From: Fidelibacterota bacterium
Lineage (GTDB): Bacteria; Fidelibacterota; Marinisomatia; SCGC-AAA003-L08; JACNLC01
Reading direction: 5' to 3'
DNA length: 64,000 nt
NCBI GenBank assembly: GCA_018657495.1
Contig: JABHXA010000006.1
Location: 111,789-175,788 of the forward strand
In this document: positions 8,814 through 17,140 of the stretch, one piece after another
Numbering within the stretch: position 1 is the stretch's first letter
Layout: each line of letters starts with the position of its first letter
Position numbers and translations under genes: made by a program
The notes under the pieces: generated by a model
Databases searched by the model: none
The model's input: the letters and a program-made list of their open reading frames with translations, nothing else
Told to the model about the DNA's origin: nothing

Positions 8814-9563
8814 ATGGATAAATCTCCATACCCGATTATAAAAATTCCTCAACCGTGGATAACAACCGAGCAGATGATCGAGGTGGATCGTTTGATGATA
8901 GAAGAGTATGGCATTATCCTGCTTCAAATGATGGAGAATGCCGGATCAAATCTCGCAAGATTTGTCACCCATTTTATGACGAATCCATCGGAAGAAATCC
9001 TCGTTTTTGCTGGTAACGGCCATAATGGGGGTGGGGGACTTACCGCAGCCAGACATCTATTTAACCACGGGTATAATGTAAAAATTATTCTGACTGGAAA
9101 TCCTGCAAAAATGAGAAAAGTCACACATCATCAATTTGATATTGTGAAAAATATGGCAATCCCAGTAGAAATTACTATCCCACTAAAAAATGAAATAGAA
9201 GAGACCGGATTAATTATTGATGCGATGATAGGATATGGTCTAACTGACGATATAAATTATAAATATATAAATATAGTTAAAGTTGTAAATGAGGTGAATA
9301 ATATTCAAGTTGTTTCACTGGATGCTCCCACTGGATTGAATACCACAACAGGTTTATCAACACAGCACGCTATTAAAGCAACTCAGACACTCACCCTGGC
9401 ATATCCTAAAATTGGATTAGCGACTCCCAATGCAAAAGGGTATATTGGTGAGCTTTTCGTTGCTGATATAAGTGTACCGCCGAAAATTTATCAAAAATTA
9501 GGTATAGAACCAAGGCGATTATTTAATGCATCACCAATAATTAAGATTAACTCGGAGTCATGA
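8814..9563 (+). CDS. nnrE: NAD(P)H-hydrate epimerase (YjeF N-terminal domain)
   Basis: 249 residues covering only the YjeF_N Rossmann-like domain. Motifs: ITTEQMIEVDRLMIEEYGI at the start, LLQMMENAG, VFAGNGHNGGGGLTAARHL (nucleotide loop with an extra glycine) and SLDAPTGLN. It epimerises damaged NAD(P)HX. The dehydratase domain NnrD that is often fused C-terminally is missing here and would have to be encoded elsewhere. Presence at the end of a redox gene run is consistent with cofactor maintenance. Its TGA overlaps an ATG at 9560. Confidence 0.88.
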   Translation: MDKSPYPIIKIPQPWITTEQMIEVDRLMIEEYGIILLQMMENAGSNLARFVTHFMTNPSEEILVFAGNGHNGGGGLTAARHLFNHGYNVKIILTGNPAKMRKVTHHQFDIVKNMAIPVEITIPLKNEIEETGLIIDAMIGYGLTDDINYKYINIVKVVNEVNNIQVVSLDAPTGLNTTTGLSTQHAIKATQTLTLAYPKIGLATPNAKGYIGELFVADISVPPKIYQKLGIEPRRLFNASPIIKINSES

Positions 9564-9761
9564 TAGATCACAATCAGTACCCCGCAATCAAATTATTTTC
9601 AGCTTATCAATTGAAGTGATAACATAATGTGGTTGTAATTTTGGTGCCAATCCCATCAACAAAAACAAGAGGCAGTTGATAATATTATTTCTCTCCACCA
9701 CGACCACAGATTTAAAAACCAGATTGTTTATCATAAGGTAATAGCAGCTCGTGACGCCAAA

Positions 9762-12176
9762 TTGGAATCCATTCCTACCACAATAAAAAAAGACCTCAAT
9801 ACACTCTTAAATCATCTTGAAATATCTCAATTGTACTCGCATCAAAGAGAGGCTATCGATAAAATCTTCAATGGCGAAAATATTGTTATTACTACCGGAG
9901 TCTCCAGTGGTAAAAGCCTATGTTACCAGATTCCTATTTTGGATAATTATATTGAAAATCCACAATCAAGATCACTGTTATTATTCCCGACAAAAGCGCT
10001 CACGCAGGACCAGAACGGATCGCTACAAAAGATGGCTGAAAATCTCACCAATATTGTGGGATTAAAAAAGAAATTACAATCAAATATTTACGACGGCGAT
10101 ACACCTGCCGGACAACGAACGGGAATAAGGCATCTGTCACAATGTATTATGACAAATCCGGATATGTTGCATCTGGGAATTTTACCTCATCATCCAAACT
10201 GGAATGATTTTTTTAGAAATTTAAAATATGTGATCATCGATGAAATCCATATTTATCGAGGGATATTTGGCTCACATTTTGCCAATGTTATTCGACGTTT
10301 GAAAAGAATTGCTCGAAAATATGGATCGAATCCACAGTTTATTCTAACTTCGGCAACAGTCTCAAATGTAAAACAATTTGTAAACCGGCTGATTGAAGAG
10401 CCTCTATCCGTAATAGATGAGGATGGTAGTCCGTCTGGACAATGTCATTTTTATTTATATAATCCGCCGTTTATCAATGAGGAATTGGGTATACGTCAAA
10501 GTTCAATGCGGGATGTTCAGGATATTTCATTATCATTTGAAAAAAATGGTTTGCAATCATTAGTTTTTACACAGTCCCGTCGATCTGTTGAGCTTTTATT
10601 AAAAAATCTGCAGCAGATCATCACAGATAAAAATGCTGTTCAAGGGTATCGATCAGGTTATCTAGCCGGAGAACGTCGGAAAATTGAAGAAGGGCTTCGA
10701 GATGGAAAAATCAGAATTGTTATTTCAACGAATGCCTTGGAATTGGGTATCGATATAGGCGGCCTTGATTCGGTAATCATCAACGGTTATCCGGGAAGCA
10801 TAGCGTCGACAAAACAAGAAGCTGGTCGAGCAGGTCGTAAAGGAAAAGATTCCATCGTCGTAATGGTAGCATCTTCAAATCTACTGGATCAGTATATCCT
10901 TAAGCATCCTGAATATATTTTTGATAACTCACCTGAAGCAGCATTAATCAACCCAGACAATCCATTCATTCTCCTGAACCACATTCAATGCGCTGTGTTT
11001 GAAGAGTCTTTTGCTAAGCATGAGTCATTTGGTTCAGTTCCGGGAGAAGAAGTATTAGAATACCTTGAGCTTCTTAAAAAACATAATAAACTACATGCCT
11101 CAAAGGAAAAATATTTTTGGATTTCAGAGGAATATCCAGCCAGTTCAATTTCATTGCGGACTGCAGGGGTCTCCCAATTTATCCTAAAAAGCGGAGATCA
11201 AGTCATCGGCATTGTGGATGAAGACAGCGCTTACTGGTTTGTTCATCCCGAAGCAGTCTATCTCCATAATGGTGAATCGTATCTGGTCCGAGAATTTGAT
11301 TTAGAAGCTCAAGTTGTGAGTCTGGATAAATATGATCCAGGGTATTATACAATTCCTGAAAGAGAGTCGGAATTTGAGTTAATGGAACTCTTTAAAGAAG
11401 ATGATTTAGTGAAATATTTGAGGAAGTATGGCGAGATAAAAGTCGCAAACCAGACCGTCAGTTTCAAGAAATTGAGATGGAATAAAAATGATATTGTTGG
11501 GTTTGGTGATGTCGATTTGCCAAAAACAACGATTGTTACACATGGCGCATGGATCAGTCTGCCAGAAGTCTTGATACAAGATCTTGAGAAAAAGGATCTG
11601 TGGAATAATCACTCAAATGACTATGGCAGAGATTGGAAAAACATTCGGTCACAGGTACGATCGAGAGATGGATTCCAATGTACAAATTGTCAGGTAAAGG
11701 AAGATAAACGCGCCCATGATGTTCATCACAAAATTCCCTTTAAAGCATTTAATGATATAAATAAGGCTAATGAATTATCCAATCTTGTCACCCTTTGCCC
11801 TTCATGCCATAATAAAGCCGAACGACAGGTGAAAATTCAAAGTGGATTATCCGGATTAAGTTATATCCTTGGAAATATCGCACCATTATATCTCATGTGT
11901 GATCGCTCAGATATCCGTGTATATTTTGATCCCAAAATGAATATTGGTGATATGTTGCCGACAATTATTTTTTATGATAGTGTACCCGGTGGCATTGGTC
12001 TAAGTGAAAAATTGTATGGATTGATTCCAACACTATTTATCAAATCTGTGGAGATCATCTCTTCCTGTTCGTGTCTTGATGGTTGTCCAGCCTGCACAGG
12101 TCCCGCTGCTGAAAATGGGGAAGGGGCAAAACAACTTGTTTTGGGTATTTTAAATGAAATGAAGAGTTCTGGATAA
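9762..12176 (+). CDS. mrfA: MrfA/YprA-like DEAD-box helicase with HNH insertion and C-terminal zinc (DUF1998) domain
   Basis: 804 residues from TTG 9762. RecA1: Q-motif-like LYSHQREAI, Walker A TGVSSGKS (residues about 45-52), DEIH box in IIDEIHIYRG, LTSATVSN. RecA2: TNALELGIDIGG and QEAGRAGRKG. A winged/beta region follows, then an HNH module at about 630-690 (CTNC, HHKIPF, CPSCHNKAE), then DUF1998 ending SCSCLDGCPACTG. In Bacillus, MrfA works with the nuclease MrfB on mitomycin lesions; the next gene is an MrfB homologue. The frame stays open upstream to 9639, and residues there (FKNQIVYHKVIAARDAKL) look like the family's N-terminus. The true start may therefore be a non-standard codon near 9684-9687, or a frameshift may separate it from ATG 9560. 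Confidence 0.88.
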   Translation: MESIPTTIKKDLNTLLNHLEISQLYSHQREAIDKIFNGENIVITTGVSSGKSLCYQIPILDNYIENPQSRSLLLFPTKALTQDQNGSLQKMAENLTNIVGLKKKLQSNIYDGDTPAGQRTGIRHLSQCIMTNPDMLHLGILPHHPNWNDFFRNLKYVIIDEIHIYRGIFGSHFANVIRRLKRIARKYGSNPQFILTSATVSNVKQFVNRLIEEPLSVIDEDGSPSGQCHFYLYNPPFINEELGIRQSSMRDVQDISLSFEKNGLQSLVFTQSRRSVELLLKNLQQIITDKNAVQGYRSGYLAGERRKIEEGLRDGKIRIVISTNALELGIDIGGLDSVIINGYPGSIASTKQEAGRAGRKGKDSIVVMVASSNLLDQYILKHPEYIFDNSPEAALINPDNPFILLNHIQCAVFEESFAKHESFGSVPGEEVLEYLELLKKHNKLHASKEKYFWISEEYPASSISLRTAGVSQFILKSGDQVIGIVDEDSAYWFVHPEAVYLHNGESYLVREFDLEAQVVSLDKYDPGYYTIPERESEFELMELFKEDDLVKYLRKYGEIKVANQTVSFKKLRWNKNDIVGFGDVDLPKTTIVTHGAWISLPEVLIQDLEKKDLWNNHSNDYGRDWKNIRSQVRSRDGFQCTNCQVKEDKRAHDVHHKIPFKAFNDINKANELSNLVTLCPSCHNKAERQVKIQSGLSGLSYILGNIAPLYLMCDRSDIRVYFDPKMNIGDMLPTIIFYDSVPGGIGLSEKLYGLIPTLFIKSVEIISSCSCLDGCPACTGPAAENGEGAKQLVLGILNEMKSSG

Positions 12177-12183
12177 CTATAAA

Positions 12184-13386
12184 ATGTCAAGACTGGAAAA
12201 TATCTTCCATCATGTTCTCCCCGATACTCTATCAAAAGAGGATAAACCGGATAAAAATACATTTCCCAAAATTGACGAATGTGTATCGGGTGAATATGCA
12301 AAGGGACTAAAAAATAAGGTCTATATCAGCCGCACAAATTATACTGTAAATGAGCTCAATGTTCACAAAGATATAAATATAACCAAAATCCATAAGATAA
12401 TCGAGACCTGGGCGCAGATATCAGAATATGACTTGAAAACTACTCTCTTTCTGGATACAGAAACAACAGGTCTCACCGGTGGTGCAGGTACATTTGCCTT
12501 CATGATTGGTTTGGGTTATTATATTGAACGGTCATTTGTCATTGAACAATATTTTCTGCTGGACCCAATTTACGAGTCAGAAATGTTGACTATACTTGCT
12601 GAATTTTGTCGGACGTTTACTACGGTGGTCACTTTTAATGGTAAAAGTTATGATATGAATCTGTTAAAACGCCGATATATAATACAATCAATTGAGTCGC
12701 CTTTTGAGAATGTTGGACAAATTGATTTGCTGCATTTATCCAGAAGATTGTGGAAGAATGTATTGCCAGATTGTTCACTCCAGCAGATTGAAAAATCTGT
12801 TTTAAAGGAATTCAGAGAAGAGATGACGGATATCCCGGGGAGTCGAATACCACAGGAATATTTTGAATATTTGCGATTTGGAAACACTACAAATATGCCA
12901 AGTATTTTCTATCATAATCGAATCGATATTAGAAGTATGTTTGAACTTCTTTATATGATTTCATATCTGCTGGATCATTCGGATTTAATCGACGAAAAAT
13001 ACAATGGCCTTATCGATAGAATTGCCCAGGCAAAACTATTTGAAGATTGTGGTGATACCCCACAATCGATGATTATCTACCGTCATATATTGTCAGTAAA
13101 CCCAAACCATAAAACTGCAATTATGAATTTATCATTTCTACATAAACAAATGGGTCAGTATTCCGACGCAAAAGTTTTGTGGAAGAAGGCTGCCAATTCA
13201 GGGGATATAATTGCCTGTATTGAGCTGGCAAAAATGGAAGAACATCGCCAAAAGAATTTTATCTCTGCCATGAAGTGGTCAAAAAAAGCCATAAACTGCC
13301 TTGATAATAAATCCATACAATTTATTAAGCAATATGATGAGATCATATATCGGATGCGAAGGTTGAAGCGGAAAATTAACGATTGA
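12184..13386 (+). CDS. mrfB: MrfB/YprB-like DEDD exonuclease with TPR tail
   Basis: 400 residues. RNase-H-like exonuclease core: D91-x-E93 in FLDTETTGLTGG, D157 in VTFNGKSYDMNLL, and H244-x3-D248 in YHNRIDIRS, completing a DEDDh set. Residues about 270-380 look like TPR helices (AKLFEDCGDTPQSMIIYRHI and following). This matches YprB/MrfB, a 3'-5' exonuclease acting with the MrfA helicase in a UvrABC-independent excision route. It starts 7 bases after the helicase stop, as in the yprA-yprB pair. Role inferred from the Bacillus system. Confidence 0.87.
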   Translation: MSRLENIFHHVLPDTLSKEDKPDKNTFPKIDECVSGEYAKGLKNKVYISRTNYTVNELNVHKDINITKIHKIIETWAQISEYDLKTTLFLDTETTGLTGGAGTFAFMIGLGYYIERSFVIEQYFLLDPIYESEMLTILAEFCRTFTTVVTFNGKSYDMNLLKRRYIIQSIESPFENVGQIDLLHLSRRLWKNVLPDCSLQQIEKSVLKEFREEMTDIPGSRIPQEYFEYLRFGNTTNMPSIFYHNRIDIRSMFELLYMISYLLDHSDLIDEKYNGLIDRIAQAKLFEDCGDTPQSMIIYRHILSVNPNHKTAIMNLSFLHKQMGQYSDAKVLWKKAANSGDIIACIELAKMEEHRQKNFISAMKWSKKAINCLDNKSIQFIKQYDEIIYRMRRLKRKIND

Positions 13387-13393
13387 AATCGTT
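13378..13393. repeat. REP-like hairpin overlapping the mrfB stop
   Basis: AACGAT-TGAA-ATCGTT: 6-base stem with a TGAA tetraloop. It spans the mrfB stop codon and is the first of a series of hairpins sharing a four-base loop of the type TGAA/TTCA or TTTA/TAAA around the RAYT gene. Confidence 0.6.
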
Positions 13394-13430
13394 GGTTCCG
13401 AAGATATTTAAATGATTCTGCTACTGGAAA

Positions 13431-13539
13431 GCAATGGCACCTGCCCAGATAGTTTCGCATATCAGAGATCTTAAGCAACCCACAGATTTATCTGTGGGCT
13501 GAAAGATCGCAAAAAAACGAAACCGTTTTAACGGTTTAT
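13431..13539 (+). repeat. Direct repeat copy A flanking the RAYT gene
   Basis: About 109 bases. The last 80 (13460-13539) are identical to copy B (14341-14420); the first 29 differ at several positions. It contains two hairpins: 13479-13498 (CCCACAGA-TTTA-TCTGTGGG) and 13520-13537 (AAACCGT-TTTA-ACGGTTT). This paired-hairpin unit looks like a REP doublet mobilised by the adjacent transposase. Confidence 0.9.
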
Positions 13540-13572
13540 GAAAATAGAAATAGGTATAAATTGGAGGATAAT

Positions 13573-14001
13573 ATGCCGCATTCACTTTGTAAAGTCTGGA
13601 TTCATGGGATTTTTGGAACAAAAGATCGAATGAATTTAATAGAGAGTAAATTCAAATCAGAATTAATTGGACATATTACTGAAAAACTTTTAGAGATGAA
13701 GTGTAAAGTGCGTGTCATCGATGGAACAGAGGATCATGTACATTGTCTTTTTCTTATGTCAAATGATGTGACAATTTCCCACGTATTTAAAGACCTAAAA
13801 GGAGAATCATCTCACTGGGTCAATCAAAATGATTTTTTAAAAGTGAAATTTGCCTGGCAGGTTGGTTATGGTGCATTTTCTGTCAGCGAGTCAAAAGTAA
13901 AAATGGTTGAAAAATATATAAGAAATCAGAGGGAGCATCACTGGAAGATATCATTTCAGGAAGAATACGATCGTTTTATAGCACTGCATGGGAGAATTTA
14001 A
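13573..14001 (+). CDS. REP-associated tyrosine transposase (IS200/TnpA-like, RAYT)
   Basis: 142 residues. Y1-transposase layout: N-terminal strand MPHSLCKVWIHGIFGTK, the HUH pair in GTEDHVHCLF (H-V-H), a helix ending in QVGYGAFSVSES, and a late tyrosine in VEKYIRNQREHH (Y-x3-Q) as nucleophile. Start ATG 13573 is chosen because GGAGG sits at 13563-13567, inside the codons that an alternative TTG start at 13561 would use. The gene is flanked by hairpin repeats, one of which begins on its stop codon. No TnpB gene is present. It is likely active or recently active given the near-identical flanking repeats. Confidence 0.92.
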   Translation: MPHSLCKVWIHGIFGTKDRMNLIESKFKSELIGHITEKLLEMKCKVRVIDGTEDHVHCLFLMSNDVTISHVFKDLKGESSHWVNQNDFLKVKFAWQVGYGAFSVSESKVKMVEKYIRNQREHHWKISFQEEYDRFIALHGRI

Positions 14002-14016
14002 ACCGTTAAAACGGTT
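14001..14016. repeat. REP-like hairpin on the RAYT stop codon
   Basis: AACCGT-TAAA-ACGGTT. Same stem as the second hairpin of copies A and B but in the opposite loop orientation (TAAA instead of TTTA), so it makes an inverted arrangement around the transposase gene. Confidence 0.8.
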
Positions 14017-14039
14017 ATGCAGATTGCATTTCTGTTGAT

Positions 14040-14059
14040 CCCACGATTGAAATCGTGGG
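14040..14059. repeat. REP-like hairpin, CCCACGAT stem
   Basis: CCCACGAT-TGAA-ATCGTGGG: 8 perfect pairs, TGAA loop. Shares loop and part of the stem with the hairpin at 13378-13393. Confidence 0.8.
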
Positions 14060-14094
14060 TTGCAGTGGATATCTGCCTGAATCATTTTCTAAAT

Positions 14095-14201
14095 CGCAAT
14101 GGCATCAGGGCATGATGTATCGCATTGTTTTGATTTTAATTTCCCCACAGATTCATCTGTGGGGAAAAGGATAGCATAAACCAAAACCGTTTTAACGGTT
14201 T
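14095..14201 (+). repeat. Diverged third repeat unit with two hairpins
   Basis: Begins CGCAATGGCATCAGGG, like the start of copies A and B. It then has a 12-pair hairpin at 14140-14167 (loop TTCA) and AAACCGT-TTTA-ACGGTTT at 14184-14201. Same doublet order as A and B but with a diverged first hairpin and linker. The stretch 14002-14504 contains no gene; apart from the hairpins and copy B I see nothing else in it. Confidence 0.75.
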
Positions 14202-14311
14202 AAGAAGAAATCAAAAATGTACAGACTAATGGATAATATGACTCACCAAGTTTAATATCAGTTTGAGATCGTGGTTAACAGAATATTTTTACATGAACCT
14301 TTTACTAGCCA

Positions 14312-14420
14312 GCGATGGCATCTGATCAGGTAGTTTTGCGTATCAGAGATCTTAAGCAACCCACAGATTTATCTGTGGGCTGAAAGATCGCAAAAAAACG
14401 AAACCGTTTTAACGGTTTAT
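14312..14420 (+). repeat. Direct repeat copy B flanking the RAYT gene
   Basis: Counterpart of copy A, offset by 881 bases. Hairpins at 14360-14379 and 14401-14418. It ends 84 bases before the start of the propeller gene at 14505 and so forms most of that gene's upstream region. Confidence 0.9.
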
Positions 14421-14504
14421 ATAAAATCAAACACACAATTTCCGTACATTTCATTACATCTTGTTACCTGTAATGATCGATATTGAAGAGCTACTTTTCT
14501 CATT

Positions 14505-17024
14505 ATGGAATCATCAAAAAGAACAATTTATTTATATACTTCATTAACTATTTTTCTAATTTTTATTATTACTGGCAGTTACCATATTTTTAATAAATCG
14601 GTAAAACCTACTGGGAAACTAAAACCAAACTTAAAACCAGCATTTGTTGATCGTGAATTTGGACCATCAATACCAAAGGAGCCAGCTGCTTTGCCAAACG
14701 AATGGATGGGGTATCAGCGCATGTATCCTTACAACAGGATTGACGAAGCTGCATATCGAAACTCAATGATTCAGGTACAGGAATCCCGGCAAAACCGCAA
14801 TGAGAGAACACCGGTTTGGGAACAAAAAGGCCCATATAATATCGGTGGCAGAATTACCGATATTGAAATCCATCCGGATTCTCCTGAGACGATTTATATC
14901 GCCACCGCTTCAGGTGGAATCTATAAGACTACTGACGATGGTGAAACCTGGCAGCATCAGTTTTTTGAATCACCGGTGATATCGATAGGGGATATGGCTA
15001 TAGACCCTTCCAATGAAAATATTTTATTTGCCGGAACAGGTGAGGCTAATTCATCCAGCTTTAGTTTTCTTGGCAATGGCATTTACAAATCCGAGGATGG
15101 TGGAGATTCGTGGGCAAATTCCGGCCTGGTTGAAACGGGATATTTCGGGAGAATCATCGTTGATTATATCAACCCTCAGAGAGTATACGCTGCTGCTTTA
15201 GGGAGTTTATTTACACCTGATTCAAATCGAGGTGTATATCGAAGTGATGATAGTGGAGAATCATGGGATCAGGTACTTTTTCTCACTGATTCAACATCTG
15301 CTGTGGATTTAGTACAGGACCCAGTAAATCCAGAAGTCCTTTACGCCAGTATGTGGGAGCGGATGCGAGGTCTGGATTATCGTCGATCCGGCGGTGAAAG
15401 TTCTGGAATATATAAAACTGAAGATGGTGGTGATACCTGGTTTGAATTGACCAATGGTTTACCAACCCATGAATTTGTTGGCAGAATCGGTCTGACAATT
15501 TCCCATTCTAACCCGGAAGTGCTCTATGCTTTTTACGACAAGCAGATGGAACCGGGTGACAGCTATTCATATCTGGGGATATTCAAAACCACCAACGGTG
15601 GAACATTATGGCAACAGACAAATGACTCCAATCTTTATGATATGAACGCAAGTTTTGGTTGGTATTTTGGTCAAATACATGTAGATCCTTCAGATGAAAA
15701 TATGGTGTTTGCCCTGGGGGTGGATTTAGTCCGCTCTACCAATGGTGGTGAAACATGGCAGCAGATTGCTGGATATTGGAATACCGATGAAATTCATGTA
15801 GACCATCATGCAATTGTAATTGACCCAAATACTGGCAGAATAGCTGAAGGCAATGATGGCGGTCTTTATATAAGTGATAATTATGGCAGTGATTGGGATC
15901 ATATCAATAACATTCCCATGACCCAATTTTACGCTATAGAAATTGATGCTCAGAATCCATTTCGTCTTTATGGCGGTACCCAGGATAATAATACAATCAG
16001 GACATTTAATGGTGGTGCGGATGACTGGGAACGGATTTTGGGTGGCGATGGATTTTACTGCATCGTAGACCCTGAAAATGCTGATGTTATTTATGCTGAA
16101 TCGCAATGGGGTAATCTTCACAAATCCACAAATGGTGGCAACAATTTTTTTAATATTTCTGATGATTTCAGCGATGACCGTAAAAACTGGAGTATGCCTA
16201 TAGTCATGTCCCCATCCAACACAAACATTCTTTTTACAGGTACCTATAGGATTTGGAAAACCACCAATGGCGGCAGTAGCTGGCAGGCGGTTAGCGGTGA
16301 TATTACTCAAGGTGGTAATGGGTCTGGATATCACACAGTGACGACCATTGCAGTTTCGACTATTAATTCAGGGTATATTCTTGCTGGTACTGATGATGGC
16401 CAGGTGCACATCTCCACTACTGGTGGGAATTTTTGGACAAATATTTCAGATCAATTGCCGGACCGCTGGATTACCAGGGTAGCATTTGATCCATTTGATG
16501 AAAATCGAATTTATGTGACAGTATCTGGATTTAGATGGGATGATACCGAATCTCATATATTTATCTCCGATGATGCTGGGCAGAATTGGACAAGTATCGG
16601 TGATGAATTACCGGATATTCCTGTCAATGTTATCATTGCTGATCCTGACTCTCCAGGCAGACTTTTTGTCGGGACAGATGCAGGGATATATGTCAGTCAT
16701 GATTTTGGCGAAAATTGGGATACCATGTCAAACGGGATGCCGGCAGTTCCTGTCGTTGATTTGAAAATACATAACGAAACACGCTTCTTAGTTGCCGGTA
16801 CTTATGGATGCTCTGCATATACAGTGCCTTTGCTTTTTTCAAATCCAGGTGATATTAATAACGATGGTGATATTAATGTGCAGGATATTGTTATCATGGT
16901 AAACATTATTGTCAATAATTATGACCCTACTCCTGATGAAATATATGCAGGGGATCTGAATGAGGATGGGGTGATTGATATTCTCGATATCGTATCGTTA
17001 GTTAACCTGATCCTGGAAAATTAA
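14505..17024 (+). CDS. Secreted Asp-box/VPS10-like beta-propeller protein with C-terminal dockerin-like domain
   Basis: 839 residues. Hydrophobic N-terminal segment (about 8-28) acts as signal or anchor. Residues about 110-775 hold at least eleven Asp-box-type turns of the form S/T-x-D/N-x-G-x-x-W (YKTTDDGETW, KSEDGGDSW, RSDDSGESW, KTEDGGDTW, RSTNGGETW, KTTNGGSSW, ISDDAGQNW and others), typical of sortilin/sialidase/xyloglucanase-like propellers. The last 60 residues carry two EF-hand-like repeats (DINNDGDINVQDIV and DLNEDGVIDILDIV), a type I dockerin pattern. No sialidase catalytic set was recognised. Likely an extracellular binding or glycan-processing protein; the dockerin tail may serve surface attachment rather than a cellulosome. 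Upstream region consists of REP-like repeats. Confidence 0.85.
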   Translation: MESSKRTIYLYTSLTIFLIFIITGSYHIFNKSVKPTGKLKPNLKPAFVDREFGPSIPKEPAALPNEWMGYQRMYPYNRIDEAAYRNSMIQVQESRQNRNERTPVWEQKGPYNIGGRITDIEIHPDSPETIYIATASGGIYKTTDDGETWQHQFFESPVISIGDMAIDPSNENILFAGTGEANSSSFSFLGNGIYKSEDGGDSWANSGLVETGYFGRIIVDYINPQRVYAAALGSLFTPDSNRGVYRSDDSGESWDQVLFLTDSTSAVDLVQDPVNPEVLYASMWERMRGLDYRRSGGESSGIYKTEDGGDTWFELTNGLPTHEFVGRIGLTISHSNPEVLYAFYDKQMEPGDSYSYLGIFKTTNGGTLWQQTNDSNLYDMNASFGWYFGQIHVDPSDENMVFALGVDLVRSTNGGETWQQIAGYWNTDEIHVDHHAIVIDPNTGRIAEGNDGGLYISDNYGSDWDHINNIPMTQFYAIEIDAQNPFRLYGGTQDNNTIRTFNGGADDWERILGGDGFYCIVDPENADVIYAESQWGNLHKSTNGGNNFFNISDDFSDDRKNWSMPIVMSPSNTNILFTGTYRIWKTTNGGSSWQAVSGDITQGGNGSGYHTVTTIAVSTINSGYILAGTDDGQVHISTTGGNFWTNISDQLPDRWITRVAFDPFDENRIYVTVSGFRWDDTESHIFISDDAGQNWTSIGDELPDIPVNVIIADPDSPGRLFVGTDAGIYVSHDFGENWDTMSNGMPAVPVVDLKIHNETRFLVAGTYGCSAYTVPLLFSNPGDINNDGDINVQDIVIMVNIIVNNYDPTPDEIYAGDLNEDGVIDILDIVSLVNLILEN

Positions 17025-17140
17025 TTAAATAATTATTCGCTTCTTTTCATTTCTCCAAATTGATTTTTCAAAGGTGTCAATGATGCTTGTTATCAGGTTT
17101 ATTCCATAATAAATTTCGAATTCTATATAAATGATAATTC

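Noticed and set aside
9560..9619. 19-codon ORF overlapping the nnrE stop
   Set aside because: Too short and without resemblance to a known peptide; kept only as part of the discussion of the helicase start.
13561..13572. TTG start for the transposase
   Set aside because: These codons contain the GGAGG ribosome binding site that serves ATG 13573.
13378..14420. CRISPR array
   Set aside because: Hairpin repeats are irregularly spaced, differ in sequence and orientation, and surround a RAYT gene; there are no regular unique spacers or cas genes.
15726..16334. Minus-strand frame of 202 codons
   Set aside because: Antisense of repeated Asp-box segments, which create long open complements; no start context or family motif.
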